Assembly: GCA_017428285.1 (NCBI GenBank)
Contig: JAFRRE010000179.1
Span: forward strand, 1 to 19,101
Length of the DNA stretch: 19,101 nucleotides
Direction of reading: 5' to 3'
Source of the DNA: Bacteroidales bacterium
Lineage (GTDB): Bacteria > Bacteroidota > Bacteroidia > Bacteroidales > F082
Positions within the stretch are counted from its first letter, which is position 1. The number at the start of each line of letters is the position of its first letter. A model generated the notes under the pieces. The model did not search any database. It had not been told where the DNA came from and saw only the letters and a program-made list of their open reading frames with translations. Positions 6,293-14,353 of this stretch are shown here, in pieces. The position numbers and the translations under genes were made by a program.

Positions 6293-6612
6293 AACGCTAC
6301 TGTCAAACATTAGAACTTGTCAATGACCCTGAGCTCATTGAGAAATATTGCGAAATCCATGCTCATGTTTGGCCCGAAGTAGTGGCTGGACAACGGGAAG
6401 TCGGCATTCTTGATATGCAACTCTATCGTTATGATACTCACGTATTTATGATTTGCGATACCGTTGACAACTTTGACTGGAACCGCGATATGGCCCGACT
6501 GGCCACTTTGCCCCGACAAGCCGAATGGGAGGCCTATGTAGCGCAATGCCAAGGTGCTGACCCAAGCCTGCCTTCAACGGGCAAATGGCATCTGATGGAA
6601 AAAATATTTTGA
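6289..6612 (+). CDS. L-rhamnose/L-fucose mutarotase (RhaM/DUF718 family)
   Basis: 107 residues, the family length. EIHAHVWPEV (22-31) matches the RhaM active-site region RRHNPIWPEL; His24 aligns with the catalytic His22 of E. coli RhaM. The conserved Trp-rich stretch (NFDWNRDM, then EWEAYVAQCQ) and the terminal MEKIF also fit. The enzyme interconverts alpha and beta anomers of a 6-deoxyhexose in the cytoplasm. It is translationally coupled to the permease (ATGA overlap), so it would convert the imported sugar to the anomer needed by the next enzyme, plausibly the GHMP kinase fusion upstream. Whether the sugar is fucose or rhamnose cannot be told from the protein. Confidence 0.82.
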   Translation: MKRYCQTLELVNDPELIEKYCEIHAHVWPEVVAGQREVGILDMQLYRYDTHVFMICDTVDNFDWNRDMARLATLPRQAEWEAYVAQCQGADPSLPSTGKWHLMEKIF

Positions 6613-6639
6613 ACCATATTGAAAATAGTTGTAATTTTG
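6608..6639 (+). promoter_or_regulatory. Bacteroidetes promoter (TTTG-N20-TAATTTTG)
   Basis: TTTG at 6608-6611 and TAATTTTG at 6632-6639 are separated by 20 bp, close to the phylum consensus. The -33 element overlaps the stop codon of the mutarotase gene (6610-6612). The ATG at 6659 follows 19 bp after the -7 box. It should drive the dehydratase gene and the FAD/Fe-S gene. Confidence 0.7.
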
Positions 6640-6658
6640 TAGGTTAAAACTTTAACAA

Positions 6659-8572
6659 ATGAGAAAACTGATTATACGCTTTTGCAATTTTATATTCGGT
6701 AAACACAAAAACAACACGCTGCCTCGATATTGGATTTTGGCAGTCGACATGATAATTGTCATCGTTGCTTATATCGTGGCTCTTTTCATGTTGTACTTCA
6801 AGGATTTTGGGGCATCATCGTTCGACTGGAGCCGCATTTGGTTGGTTCCTGTGGTCTATCTTGTCACCTTCCTCATCAGCAGAACCTACGATGGAATGCT
6901 GCGTTACTCTGGATTCAATGATATTAGAAAACTGTTTTATGCATGTACAGCCGCGTTGTCTTTCTTGATTATCAGTAAATTGGTTATCCGCCAAATATCA
7001 CCTTCTTTGGCAAGAAACCTCTATCCACGCTATGTAACCATTATCTATCATTACCTTATCACTATGGTCATGATGATACTCATGCGCTTCACCATCAGAC
7101 GATTATACAATGAGGTTTACAAAAATACTCCTGACAAGATGAATACGCTCATTTATGGTGCGGGAGATGGTGGCACTGTGCTGATGCGTACTTTAAGCCA
7201 AGATACCAAGTCAAAATTCAAAATCAAGGCTTTTGTCGATGATGACCCCAAGCGAGCTGGAACTCAAATTAATACAATTAAGATTTACTCGCCCAAGGTT
7301 GCCATGACGCCAGAATTCATTGAAAAATTCAATATTGACATACTGATTTTGGCGATTCCTAGCATCAGTGAAACGCGTCGAAAAGAAATCATCGAGCAGG
7401 GCATGGCTCTTAACCTTATCGTGAAATCCATTCCTGCATTCGACAAATGGGTGGATGGAAAGTTGGAATCCAACCAAATCCAGGACATCAAGATTGAGGA
7501 TCTTTTGGGACGTAAGCCCATTATCTTGGGTAAGAGCAATGTCATTCGCGAAATCAATGAAAAAGTGGTGCTTGTCACGGGTGCTGCCGGATCCATCGGA
7601 AGCGAGATTTGTCGTCAGGTGATGCACTACAACCCTTCCAAGCTCATCATGCTCGACCAAGCCGAGTCGCCGATGTATGATTTCCAGTTTGAGATGAACA
7701 ACACGGAGGATTTCAAGGATAAACGCGACAAGATGGCTTTTGTCATCACTAATGTGAAAGACCCCATCCGTATGCGTGAAGTGTTTGAAATGTACCATCC
7801 GCAAGTGGTGTTTCATGCCGCTGCCTACAAACACGTGCCTTTCATGGAAGAAAACGCTTACGAGGCTGTGTTTGTCAATGTGTTCGGTACCAAACTTGTA
7901 GCTGATTTGGCTATGGAATATGGTGTGGAAAAGTTTGTCATGATCTCTACCGACAAAGCCGTTAACCCAACCAATGTGATGGGTGCCACCAAGCGCATTG
8001 CTGAGATTTACACACAAAGCCGTCAAAGTAAAACCAAGTTTATCACCACTCGTTTTGGTAATGTATTGGGTAGCAATGGCTCTGTTGTGCCGTTGTTCCG
8101 AAAACAGATCGAAAAAGGAGGTCCTATTACTGTCACCGACCGCCGTATCACCCGTTTCTTCATGACCATTCCTGAGGCTTGTAGCCTCGTGCTTGAGGCA
8201 GGTTCCATCGGCGATGGCGGCGATATCTTTGTCTTTGATATGGGCGAAAAAGTCAAGATTTGGGATTTGGCCGAAAAAATGCGCAAACTTGCCCATAGGC
8301 CAGAAATTGAAATCATCGAGACGGGTTTGCGTCCAGGCGAAAAACTCTATGAAGAAGTGTTGGCCAACGAAGAGAACACCATTAAGACCGACAACGAGAA
8401 GATTATGCACGCCATCGTCAGAAAATATGAGGCTTCAGACGTGGATGCCATGTTCAATAAACTGCACGAAGCATTGGAAACCTGTGACCCGATGAAGATT
8501 GTGGCTCAAATGAAGATCATCGTGCCCGAATTCAAGAGCAACAACAGCATTTTCAGCCAGTTGGACAAATAA
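6659..8572 (+). CDS. FlaA1/CapD-type membrane nucleotide-sugar 4,6-dehydratase
   Basis: 637 residues, the length of the long WbpM/PglF/CapD-type enzymes. Four or five N-terminal hydrophobic segments (about 24-145) are followed by a CoA-binding-like Rossmann domain with GAGDGG (167-172), then the catalytic SDR domain with GAAGSIGSE (308-316, NAD binding), HAAAYKHVP (386-394), STDKAVNPTNVMGATK (430-445) and a RPGEKLYEE element (558-566). In the long dehydratases Met replaces the usual catalytic Tyr, and the MxxxK here (Met441, Lys445) fits that. The usual product is a UDP-4-keto-6-deoxy-HexNAc, the first step toward bacillosamine or QuiNAc-type sugars that start lipid-linked glycans. It precedes the glycan operon and shares a transcript with the FAD/Fe-S gene (6-bp gap). 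Confidence 0.88.
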   Translation: MRKLIIRFCNFIFGKHKNNTLPRYWILAVDMIIVIVAYIVALFMLYFKDFGASSFDWSRIWLVPVVYLVTFLISRTYDGMLRYSGFNDIRKLFYACTAALSFLIISKLVIRQISPSLARNLYPRYVTIIYHYLITMVMMILMRFTIRRLYNEVYKNTPDKMNTLIYGAGDGGTVLMRTLSQDTKSKFKIKAFVDDDPKRAGTQINTIKIYSPKVAMTPEFIEKFNIDILILAIPSISETRRKEIIEQGMALNLIVKSIPAFDKWVDGKLESNQIQDIKIEDLLGRKPIILGKSNVIREINEKVVLVTGAAGSIGSEICRQVMHYNPSKLIMLDQAESPMYDFQFEMNNTEDFKDKRDKMAFVITNVKDPIRMREVFEMYHPQVVFHAAAYKHVPFMEENAYEAVFVNVFGTKLVADLAMEYGVEKFVMISTDKAVNPTNVMGATKRIAEIYTQSRQSKTKFITTRFGNVLGSNGSVVPLFRKQIEKGGPITVTDRRITRFFMTIPEACSLVLEAGSIGDGGDIFVFDMGEKVKIWDLAEKMRKLAHRPEIEIIETGLRPGEKLYEEVLANEENTIKTDNEKIMHAIVRKYEASDVDAMFNKLHEALETCDPMKIVAQMKIIVPEFKSNNSIFSQLDK

Positions 8573-8578
8573 GAAGAG

Positions 8579-11500
8579 ATGTTTACCATCCACACCGACC
8601 CTTTGCACCGCATCGCCTACGCTACCGATGCCTCCGCTTATCGTGAAATACCGCAAGGTGTTACCTTTCCTGAAAACGAACAAGATATTGTATATCTGAT
8701 TGAAACAGCCCGCAAACGCAACACCCACCTTATCCCAAGAGCAGGCGGTACTTCCATAGCTGGCCAAGTGGTGGGTAGCGGCATTGTGGTCGACATCAGT
8801 AAGCATTTCAAGAAGATACTGGAAATCAATAAGGAAGAACGCTGGGCAAGGGTGCAACCTGGAGTCGTGCTTGATGAGCTGAACCTTGCTTTAGAGCCAT
8901 ACAGACTTTTCTTCAGCCCTGAGACCTCCACCAGTAACCGCTGTTGTATAGGCGGTATGTTTGGCAATAACTCTTGTGGTTCGCATTCCTTGATTTACGG
9001 CAGCACGCGTCACCACGTGTTGGAAGCTCGCGGTGTGCTCTGCGATGGCAGCATTGAGGTATTCAAAACCTATACCATTAAAGAATTGGAAGAGCGTTTT
9101 GGCAACCGTTTTTGGGAAACTGACCATAATACTGTCATCCAAAACATCTACGCTCAACTTATCCGTTGGGCCTTGGATGAAAACACAGTTCATCTGATAG
9201 AAGAAAACTATCCCGACAAGAGCCTGCGCCGTCGTTCTTGTGGTTACGCCATCGATGAAGTCATAGAAGACCTACACAATACGGCCAAACCACTTGAAGA
9301 ACGAACCATCAACCTTTGCAAAGTACTGGCTGGTAGCGAAGGCACCTTGGCTTTTATTACGGAAATCAAAGTTGACCTCGACCCTTTGCCGCCCAAGGAG
9401 AAAATGGTGGTATGCGCCCATTGCGACACATTGCAGAAAAGCTTTCTGGGTAACCTTGTCGCCTTGAAATTCAATCCATCTGCCGTGGAATTGATGGATC
9501 GCAACATCTTGGAACTCAGCAAACAGAATGTCGAGCAACAAAAAAACCGCTTTTTTGTCCAAGGCGACCCTGCCGCCATCCTTATCATCGAATTGCGAGG
9601 CGAAACCCGCGAAGAAATTGATGCTATAGCTGACCAACTTGAAAAGGCATTAATCGAAAACGAGGAGCACTTGGTTTACGCCTGTTCAAGAGTTTACGGT
9701 TCAGAAATCAGCAAGGTATGGAGTCTGCGCAAGGCGGGCTTGGGTCTGCTCACCGGCATGAAAGGCGATGCCAAACCTATCGGAGTCATCGAAGACACAG
9801 CTGTGGCACCCGAGAAACTGCCCGCTTACATGGCGGACTTTGCCCAAATGTTGGAAAAACTGGGCTTAAGCTGCGTCTATCATGCCCATATCAGTACAGG
9901 CGAGTTGCACCTGCGCCCCATCATCAACATCAAGGAAGCGGAAGGCAAACGCAAGTTTCGTGAAGTGGCTTACGAAACGGCCTTATTGGTCAAGAAATAC
10001 AAAGGCTCGCTCAGCGGCGAACATGGAGATGGGCGATTGAGGGGTGAGTTCATCCAATTGCTTTATGGCGACCAAGTCTATGCCTTGATGCAAGACCTGA
10101 AAAAGTGTTGGGATCCGCTGCAAGTCTTCAATCTGCACAAGATTGTTGATACATTGCCCATGGACAGCATGTTGCGCTTTGATGTTAGACAGCAATATGC
10201 TATCGAGAAGGAACTCTGTGGAAAGGACGGCCTTTCGACCCTTCGAAGGGCCTCAGGGACCGCAAGCTCAAGGACTTGCAAAACTTATTACAACTGGAAG
10301 GCTGCTTTCGATGAATGCAAGGTGGAAGGCGCTACCGGTGCCAAAAACCAGCTTCATGCCTTGATGTGCAGCATCGAGCAATGCAATGGTGCCGGCGATT
10401 GTCGCAAGTCGAATTTGATTGGTGGTACACTTTGTCCAGCCTTCAAGGTGAGTGGCGATGAGACCAAGGCTACCCGTGCGCGTGCCAATGTGCTCCGTGA
10501 AATCCTGACAAGAGGGTGGGAGAGCGAGGCATTCACTGTCACAAATTGCGTCCCGCAATTTGAAAAGAACACAGCCTCGAACTGCGAGACACAGTTTGCG
10601 ACAATGAAAAGCATTCTAAAATCAAAGGAACTGGCCGAGGTTTTAGACAGCTGCTTGGCCTGCAAAGGTTGCCGCAGCGAGTGTCCCAGCAATGTCGACA
10701 TGACCCGTCTGCGTTCTGAAATCCTGCAACAGAAACACGATGTTGACGGTATGTCTTTGCGTTCCTTTGCTGTGTCGAGGATGGCCACAGTGGAACAATT
10801 TGGACATATCGTTTGGCCGCTATACAATTTATTTGCCTCGTGGAAATTCTCTTCCGACATCATCAAGCGTATCATCAAGTTTACGACCGAAAGAGACATC
10901 CCGACCCTTAGCCGCGTCACCATGCGAAAAGCGGTGCAACGGGAATGCCGCAAACATCATGGCAATGCCACCAAAGGCAAAGTTTATCTATTTGCCGATG
11001 AATTCACTAACTTCCAGGAAGCGGAGCTTGGTTTAACTTTCGCCAAACTACTTCTGCGATTAGGCTACATTGTGGAAATCCCAAAACATGTGGAAAGCGG
11101 TCGCGCTGCCATCTCGAAAGGTAACCTGAAACTGGCCAAAAAGTTTGCCTTGAAAAATGTCAACCTGCTGAAAGACAAGATTTCAGAAGAAACACCATTG
11201 GTCGGTATCGAGCCTTCATGCATCCTCAGTTTCCGCGACGAGTATCCCGATTTGGTGCCTGCCGAACTTCGCTCCCAAGCCCAACAACTTGGTCGAAATG
11301 CCCTACTTTTTGACGAGTTTATCATGCGCGAAGTAGCAGCTGGTCGTATTTCTTCAGATGATTTCAAAACTGATGCTGCAGAAATCTGGCTCCATGGCCA
11401 TTGTCACCAGAAAGCTTTGGTTGGAACAGAGAAGACTGTGCAGGCCTTCAAACTACTTTCGGGTGCCAAAGTACATGTCATCCCAAGCGGTTGTTGCGGT

Positions 11501-11722
11501 ATGGCAGGTTCATTCGGTTACGAGAAAGAGCATTACAAGACTTCGTTGGCCATAGGTGAGATGGTACTCTTCCCGACCATTAGGAAAGCCATCGAAAATA
11601 ACACAAACATCACACCTGTGATAGTTTCAGCTCCTGGCACTTCCTGCCGTCAGCAAATCCTTGACGGCACAGGAGTTCATGCCGTCCATCCCGTTGAAAT
11701 CCTCTATCGTTGGGCGAAATAA
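8579..11722 (+). CDS. FAD-linked and Fe-S-binding oxidoreductase, GlcD-GlcF type fusion (YdiJ-like)
   Basis: 1047 residues, close to E. coli YdiJ. The N-terminal half is a PCMH-type FAD-binding domain (IPRAGGTSIAGQVVG near 52-66, then FGNNSCGSHSLIYGS) with a GlcD C-terminal domain (VYHAHISTGELHLRP, LSGEHGDGRLRGEF). The second half has two Fe-S motifs: a cysteine cluster C602-N-G-A-G-D-C608 with LCP further on, and C692-x2-C695-x2-C698-x3-C702-P. A CCG-type domain pair follows (EPSCILSFRDEYPDLVP; HGHCHQKA from 939; SGCCGMAG with Cys972-973). The family oxidises 2-hydroxy acids such as D-lactate or D-2-hydroxyglutarate; the substrate here is not determined. A ribosome site (AAGAAGAG) precedes the ATG. 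Two linkers (about 548-567 and 652-676) are encoded by inverted-repeat DNA and look like in-frame insertions. Confidence 0.87.
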   Translation: MFTIHTDPLHRIAYATDASAYREIPQGVTFPENEQDIVYLIETARKRNTHLIPRAGGTSIAGQVVGSGIVVDISKHFKKILEINKEERWARVQPGVVLDELNLALEPYRLFFSPETSTSNRCCIGGMFGNNSCGSHSLIYGSTRHHVLEARGVLCDGSIEVFKTYTIKELEERFGNRFWETDHNTVIQNIYAQLIRWALDENTVHLIEENYPDKSLRRRSCGYAIDEVIEDLHNTAKPLEERTINLCKVLAGSEGTLAFITEIKVDLDPLPPKEKMVVCAHCDTLQKSFLGNLVALKFNPSAVELMDRNILELSKQNVEQQKNRFFVQGDPAAILIIELRGETREEIDAIADQLEKALIENEEHLVYACSRVYGSEISKVWSLRKAGLGLLTGMKGDAKPIGVIEDTAVAPEKLPAYMADFAQMLEKLGLSCVYHAHISTGELHLRPIINIKEAEGKRKFREVAYETALLVKKYKGSLSGEHGDGRLRGEFIQLLYGDQVYALMQDLKKCWDPLQVFNLHKIVDTLPMDSMLRFDVRQQYAIEKELCGKDGLSTLRRASGTASSRTCKTYYNWKAAFDECKVEGATGAKNQLHALMCSIEQCNGAGDCRKSNLIGGTLCPAFKVSGDETKATRARANVLREILTRGWESEAFTVTNCVPQFEKNTASNCETQFATMKSILKSKELAEVLDSCLACKGCRSECPSNVDMTRLRSEILQQKHDVDGMSLRSFAVSRMATVEQFGHIVWPLYNLFASWKFSSDIIKRIIKFTTERDIPTLSRVTMRKAVQRECRKHHGNATKGKVYLFADEFTNFQEAELGLTFAKLLLRLGYIVEIPKHVESGRAAISKGNLKLAKKFALKNVNLLKDKISEETPLVGIEPSCILSFRDEYPDLVPAELRSQAQQLGRNALLFDEFIMREVAAGRISSDDFKTDAAEIWLHGHCHQKALVGTEKTVQAFKLLSGAKVHVIPSGCCGMAGSFGYEKEHYKTSLAIGEMVLFPTIRKAIENNTNITPVIVSAPGTSCRQQILDGTGVHAVHPVEILYRWAK
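10229..10280 (+). repeat. Palindromic repeat inside the FAD/Fe-S gene, copy type A
   Basis: CCCTTCGAAGGG at 10239-10250 is a perfect 12-bp palindrome inside a G/C-rich stretch that continues with CTCAGGGACC and AAGCTCAAGGAC. The latter resemble the widespread TTCGACAAGCTCAGGGAC-type dispersed repeat. The stretch is read in frame as a Ser/Arg/Thr-rich linker (about residues 550-567) between the flavin half and the first Fe-S motif. Confidence 0.65.
10534..10606 (+). repeat. Pair of inverted 32-bp palindromic units inside the FAD/Fe-S gene
   Basis: Unit 1 (10534-10565) contains CAAATTGCG-TCC-CGCAATTTG, a perfect 9-bp hairpin. Unit 2 (10575-10606) is its inverted copy: the reverse complement matches unit 1 at 23 of 32 positions, and all nine differences are transitions. 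The peptide signatures repeat too (NCVPQFE, then NCETQFA). The pair lies in frame between the conserved TRARANVLREIL segment and the CLACKGC Fe-S motif. Confidence 0.8.
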
Positions 11723-11731
11723 ACCAACAAT

Positions 11732-11762
11732 TTTGGCGTTCTATGAAAAAGGACTATCTTTG
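11732..11762 (+). promoter_or_regulatory. Near-consensus Bacteroidetes promoter (TTTG-N19-TATCTTTG) of the glycan operon
   Basis: TTTG at 11732-11735 and TATCTTTG at 11755-11762 are spaced by 19 bp, the consensus arrangement. The ATG at 11793 follows 30 bp after the -7 element. No other promoter is evident before 17230, and gene gaps downstream are 6 bp or less or overlaps, so it probably drives six genes. Confidence 0.8.
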
Positions 11763-11792
11763 CCTCGTTAAACCATAATAATATTAGTCATT

Positions 11793-12527
11793 ATGAAAAG
11801 GCTATTCTTTCCAATCACAATGCTTCTATTGGTCTTTTTTGGTTGTAACCCAAAAGAGTCAAATGAAGTAGACGTTGAACCATATACTTTGAGTGACAGC
11901 TTGTTCATTGAAAGTGAGTATGGCGACGGGTATTCCTATTTCAACGTCAGTCTCGATTTGCCTGTCACCAACAACAAAACCTTGCGCAAAAACATCCTTC
12001 ATTGGATGCTCTCCGACGAAACTGAAGACCATGTCAGTTACCTTCAAACGATGAAAGAGAATTTCTTTGAGGAAGACGGTAGCGAGCCTAGGTCGAACTA
12101 CGAAGAAAACTTCAGCTTGTCAGAACAAACAGACGAGTATGTTACCTATACCACCGAAGGATTCCTTTATTCGGGCGGTGCCCATGAAATGCCTTGGTAC
12201 AACGGCACGACTTTCAGCAAAATCGACGGTAGCATTGTTGGCTACGACCTGTTCGAAGATCCAGAACAACTTATTAAGATTATTGCAGAAAATATTGAAA
12301 ACCAATATTTTTCAAAATATGTAGAAGATGATTTCTACTTTGAGCACGAAGATATAACCACGCTGCCTGAGAATGAGCCTTGGATAGAGACCGACAGTGT
12401 TGTGTTTTGTTACCAACCTTACGAAATCGCCGCTTTTGCCGCAGGAATGCCTTTGTGTAAGATTGCGCTATCCGACCTAAAACCCTATCTGAGCGAAAAA
12501 GGAAAAATGTTTCTCAAAGACAATTAA
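11793..12527 (+). CDS. DUF3298 (RsiV-like) lipoprotein
   Basis: 244 residues. An N-terminal hydrophobic segment ends in FFGC (Cys18), a slightly atypical lipobox, so the mature protein is probably a lipid-anchored periplasmic or outer-membrane protein. The middle has the YTTEGFLYSGGAHEMPW... region with the conserved GGAH, then IDGSIVGYDLFED. The C-terminus has DSVVFCYQPYEIAAFAAGMP and LSDLKPYL, the DUF3298 signature also found in the anti-sigma factor RsiV. RsiV-type domains bind lysozyme in Firmicutes; whether this one binds a ligand is unknown. No membrane-spanning anti-sigma part is present. It is first in the operon, 6 bp before manC. Confidence 0.8.
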   Translation: MKRLFFPITMLLLVFFGCNPKESNEVDVEPYTLSDSLFIESEYGDGYSYFNVSLDLPVTNNKTLRKNILHWMLSDETEDHVSYLQTMKENFFEEDGSEPRSNYEENFSLSEQTDEYVTYTTEGFLYSGGAHEMPWYNGTTFSKIDGSIVGYDLFEDPEQLIKIIAENIENQYFSKYVEDDFYFEHEDITTLPENEPWIETDSVVFCYQPYEIAAFAAGMPLCKIALSDLKPYLSEKGKMFLKDN

Positions 12528-12533
12528 GCACCC

Positions 12534-13586
12534 ATGAACAACTACTGCATTATCATGGCTGGCGGCATCGGTAGCCGTTTTTGGCCCCTCAGCAAGGACA
12601 ACTATCCGAAGCAATTCCTCGATATCTTAGGCACAGGTAAGAGCTTTATCCGCAGCACTTACGAGCGATTCAGCCCAGTCATCCCCGATGAGAACTTCCT
12701 TGTGGTCACCAACAAGGCTTACAAGCAACTCGTTTTGGAGCATTTACCTATGCTCCGTCCCGATCAAGTGCTTTGTGAGCCTGCACGACGCAACACGGCT
12801 CCCTGCATTGCCTATGCAGCCTACCATATCCAAAGTCGCTGCCAAGATGCCAATATTGTCGTCACACCCGCCGACCATTTGGTAACTAATGAAATGGAAT
12901 TTCAGCGCATTATTCGATTAGGATTTGACTTCTTGGCGAAAAACCAAAATGCCTTGATGACCATTGGCATCAAGCCGAGTCGACCAGAAACGGGTTATGG
13001 CTATATTCAAGTTCCTAAACAAAACACATTGCCTGAAGTAGTAAAGGTCGAAATGTTCAAGGAAAAACCCGACTATGATACTGCTGTGAAGTTTGTCTCA
13101 GAAGGCAATTTCTTCTGGAACAGCGGCATCTTCCTCTGGACCTTGGACGGCATCATGCAGGCGTTCAAGCAATATCTGCCCGAGATGGTTAAGGTTTTCG
13201 AAAAGGGTATCTACAACTTTGGCACACCCGAGGAACAAGACTTCATCAACGACCACTTTGTGGATTGCCCCAACATTAGTATCGACTACGGTGTGATGGA
13301 AAAGTCACCCGATACCTTCACCATCCCTGCGGACTTTGGATGGAGCGACATTGGTACTTGGGGTTCATTGTTTACCCACGCCAAAAAAGATGACAACGGC
13401 AATGCCAAACGCGGTAAGGTGGTCTCGGTCGACAATCGGAACACCATTATTAATATAGAAGAAGGCACAGAAGCCGTGGTGGAAGGTTTGGAAGACTATT
13501 TGGTGGCTTATCGAGACCATTCACTCCTCGTGTGCAAACTCAAGGATGAGCAACAGATCAAAGTTTGGATTGAAGGATTAAAATAA
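12534..13586 (+). CDS. manC: Mannose-1-phosphate guanylyltransferase
   Basis: 350 residues, the length of single-domain enzymes without the C-terminal phosphomannose isomerase part. The nucleotide-binding signature MAGGIGSRFWPLS (8-20) with NYPKQF (23-28) is clear, as are TPADH, ETGYGYI, FKEKPD, FFWNSGIF, DYGVMEKS and GWSDIGTW. It makes GDP-mannose from mannose-1-phosphate and GTP in the cytoplasm. GDP-mannose can serve the glycosyltransferases downstream or be converted to GDP-fucose, though the gmd and fcl genes needed for that are not in this window. It sits between the lipoprotein and GT2 genes in the same operon. Confidence 0.92.
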   Translation: MNNYCIIMAGGIGSRFWPLSKDNYPKQFLDILGTGKSFIRSTYERFSPVIPDENFLVVTNKAYKQLVLEHLPMLRPDQVLCEPARRNTAPCIAYAAYHIQSRCQDANIVVTPADHLVTNEMEFQRIIRLGFDFLAKNQNALMTIGIKPSRPETGYGYIQVPKQNTLPEVVKVEMFKEKPDYDTAVKFVSEGNFFWNSGIFLWTLDGIMQAFKQYLPEMVKVFEKGIYNFGTPEEQDFINDHFVDCPNISIDYGVMEKSPDTFTIPADFGWSDIGTWGSLFTHAKKDDNGNAKRGKVVSVDNRNTIINIEEGTEAVVEGLEDYLVAYRDHSLLVCKLKDEQQIKVWIEGLK

Positions 13587-13588
13587 AC

Positions 13589-14353
13589 TTGTATCCCGTG
13601 GAAAATCAGCCGCTTGTATCGGTCATTATGCCATGCTACAACATGGAGAAGTTTATCGCTTACACGATAGAATCGGTGCAACGGCAAACCTATACCCATT
13701 GGGAACTTCTCATCGTTGACGATGCTTCAACAGACAAAACGGCTGATATTGTCAAGAGTCATCAAAAACAAGACAATAGGATACATTTTTATGTCAAGCC
13801 CAAGCATTCAGGCATCGCTGACACGCGTAACCAATGTATTAAAATGGCCAAAGGCCGTTTTTTGGCTTTTCTGGATTCCGACGACCTTTGGCATCCTGAA
13901 AAACTGGAACAGCAGTTGCAATTCATGATGGAAAGAAATATTGGCTTCAGTTACTCAAGCTACGATTGTGTGGACGAAAAAGGCTATCCTTTGGAAAAAA
14001 GAGTCAAGGCCATAGGCAATCTTGACCATGACGCTTACATGCACAATACCATCATTGGCTGTTCCACCGTAATGATTGATACCACAATCATTAAAGAAGT
14101 CGTTGTGCCCAACTTTCGTACCAGCGAAGACTCAGCCACCTGGCTCAACATCCTGAAAGAAGGCTTCATTGCCTACGGAATCGATTCTTGTTTGACTTCC
14201 TATCGTATCCGCCAGCATTCGGCCAGTTCCAACAAGTTGAAGGCTGCTTCCGATTTGTGGAGAGTGTATCGGAAACAGGAAAAACTGTCTCTATTCAAAG
14301 CCATCGGCTGTTTTGTTAGTTATGCCTTCCACGCCGTAAAGAAACGCCTGTGA
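13589..14353 (+). CDS. GT2 family glycosyltransferase
   Basis: 254 residues. The GT-A fold signatures are clear: PLVSVIMPCYN near the start, WELLIVDDASTDKT, HSGIADTRNQ, and the metal-binding DSDD in FLAFLDSDDLW. The acceptor-side SEDSATWL and a short C-terminal amphipathic region complete a WcaA/TuaG-like enzyme. It is cytoplasmic or peripheral at the membrane, adding a sugar from a nucleotide donor to a lipid-linked glycan. The start is probably TTG 13589, 2 bp after the manC stop, with AGGA 11 bp upstream; GTG 13598 is an alternative three codons in. It ends in a TGATG overlap with the next gene. Sugar specificity cannot be read. Confidence 0.85.
   Translation: MYPVENQPLVSVIMPCYNMEKFIAYTIESVQRQTYTHWELLIVDDASTDKTADIVKSHQKQDNRIHFYVKPKHSGIADTRNQCIKMAKGRFLAFLDSDDLWHPEKLEQQLQFMMERNIGFSYSSYDCVDEKGYPLEKRVKAIGNLDHDAYMHNTIIGCSTVMIDTTIIKEVVVPNFRTSEDSATWLNILKEGFIAYGIDSCLTSYRIRQHSASSNKLKAASDLWRVYRKQEKLSLFKAIGCFVSYAFHAVKKRL

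Noticed and set aside
7211..8410. A long antisense open frame (399 codons) opposite the dehydratase gene
   Set aside because: It lies entirely within a gene with clear conserved motifs, has a His/Asn/Phe-rich composition typical of an antisense shadow, and has no promoter or ribosome site.
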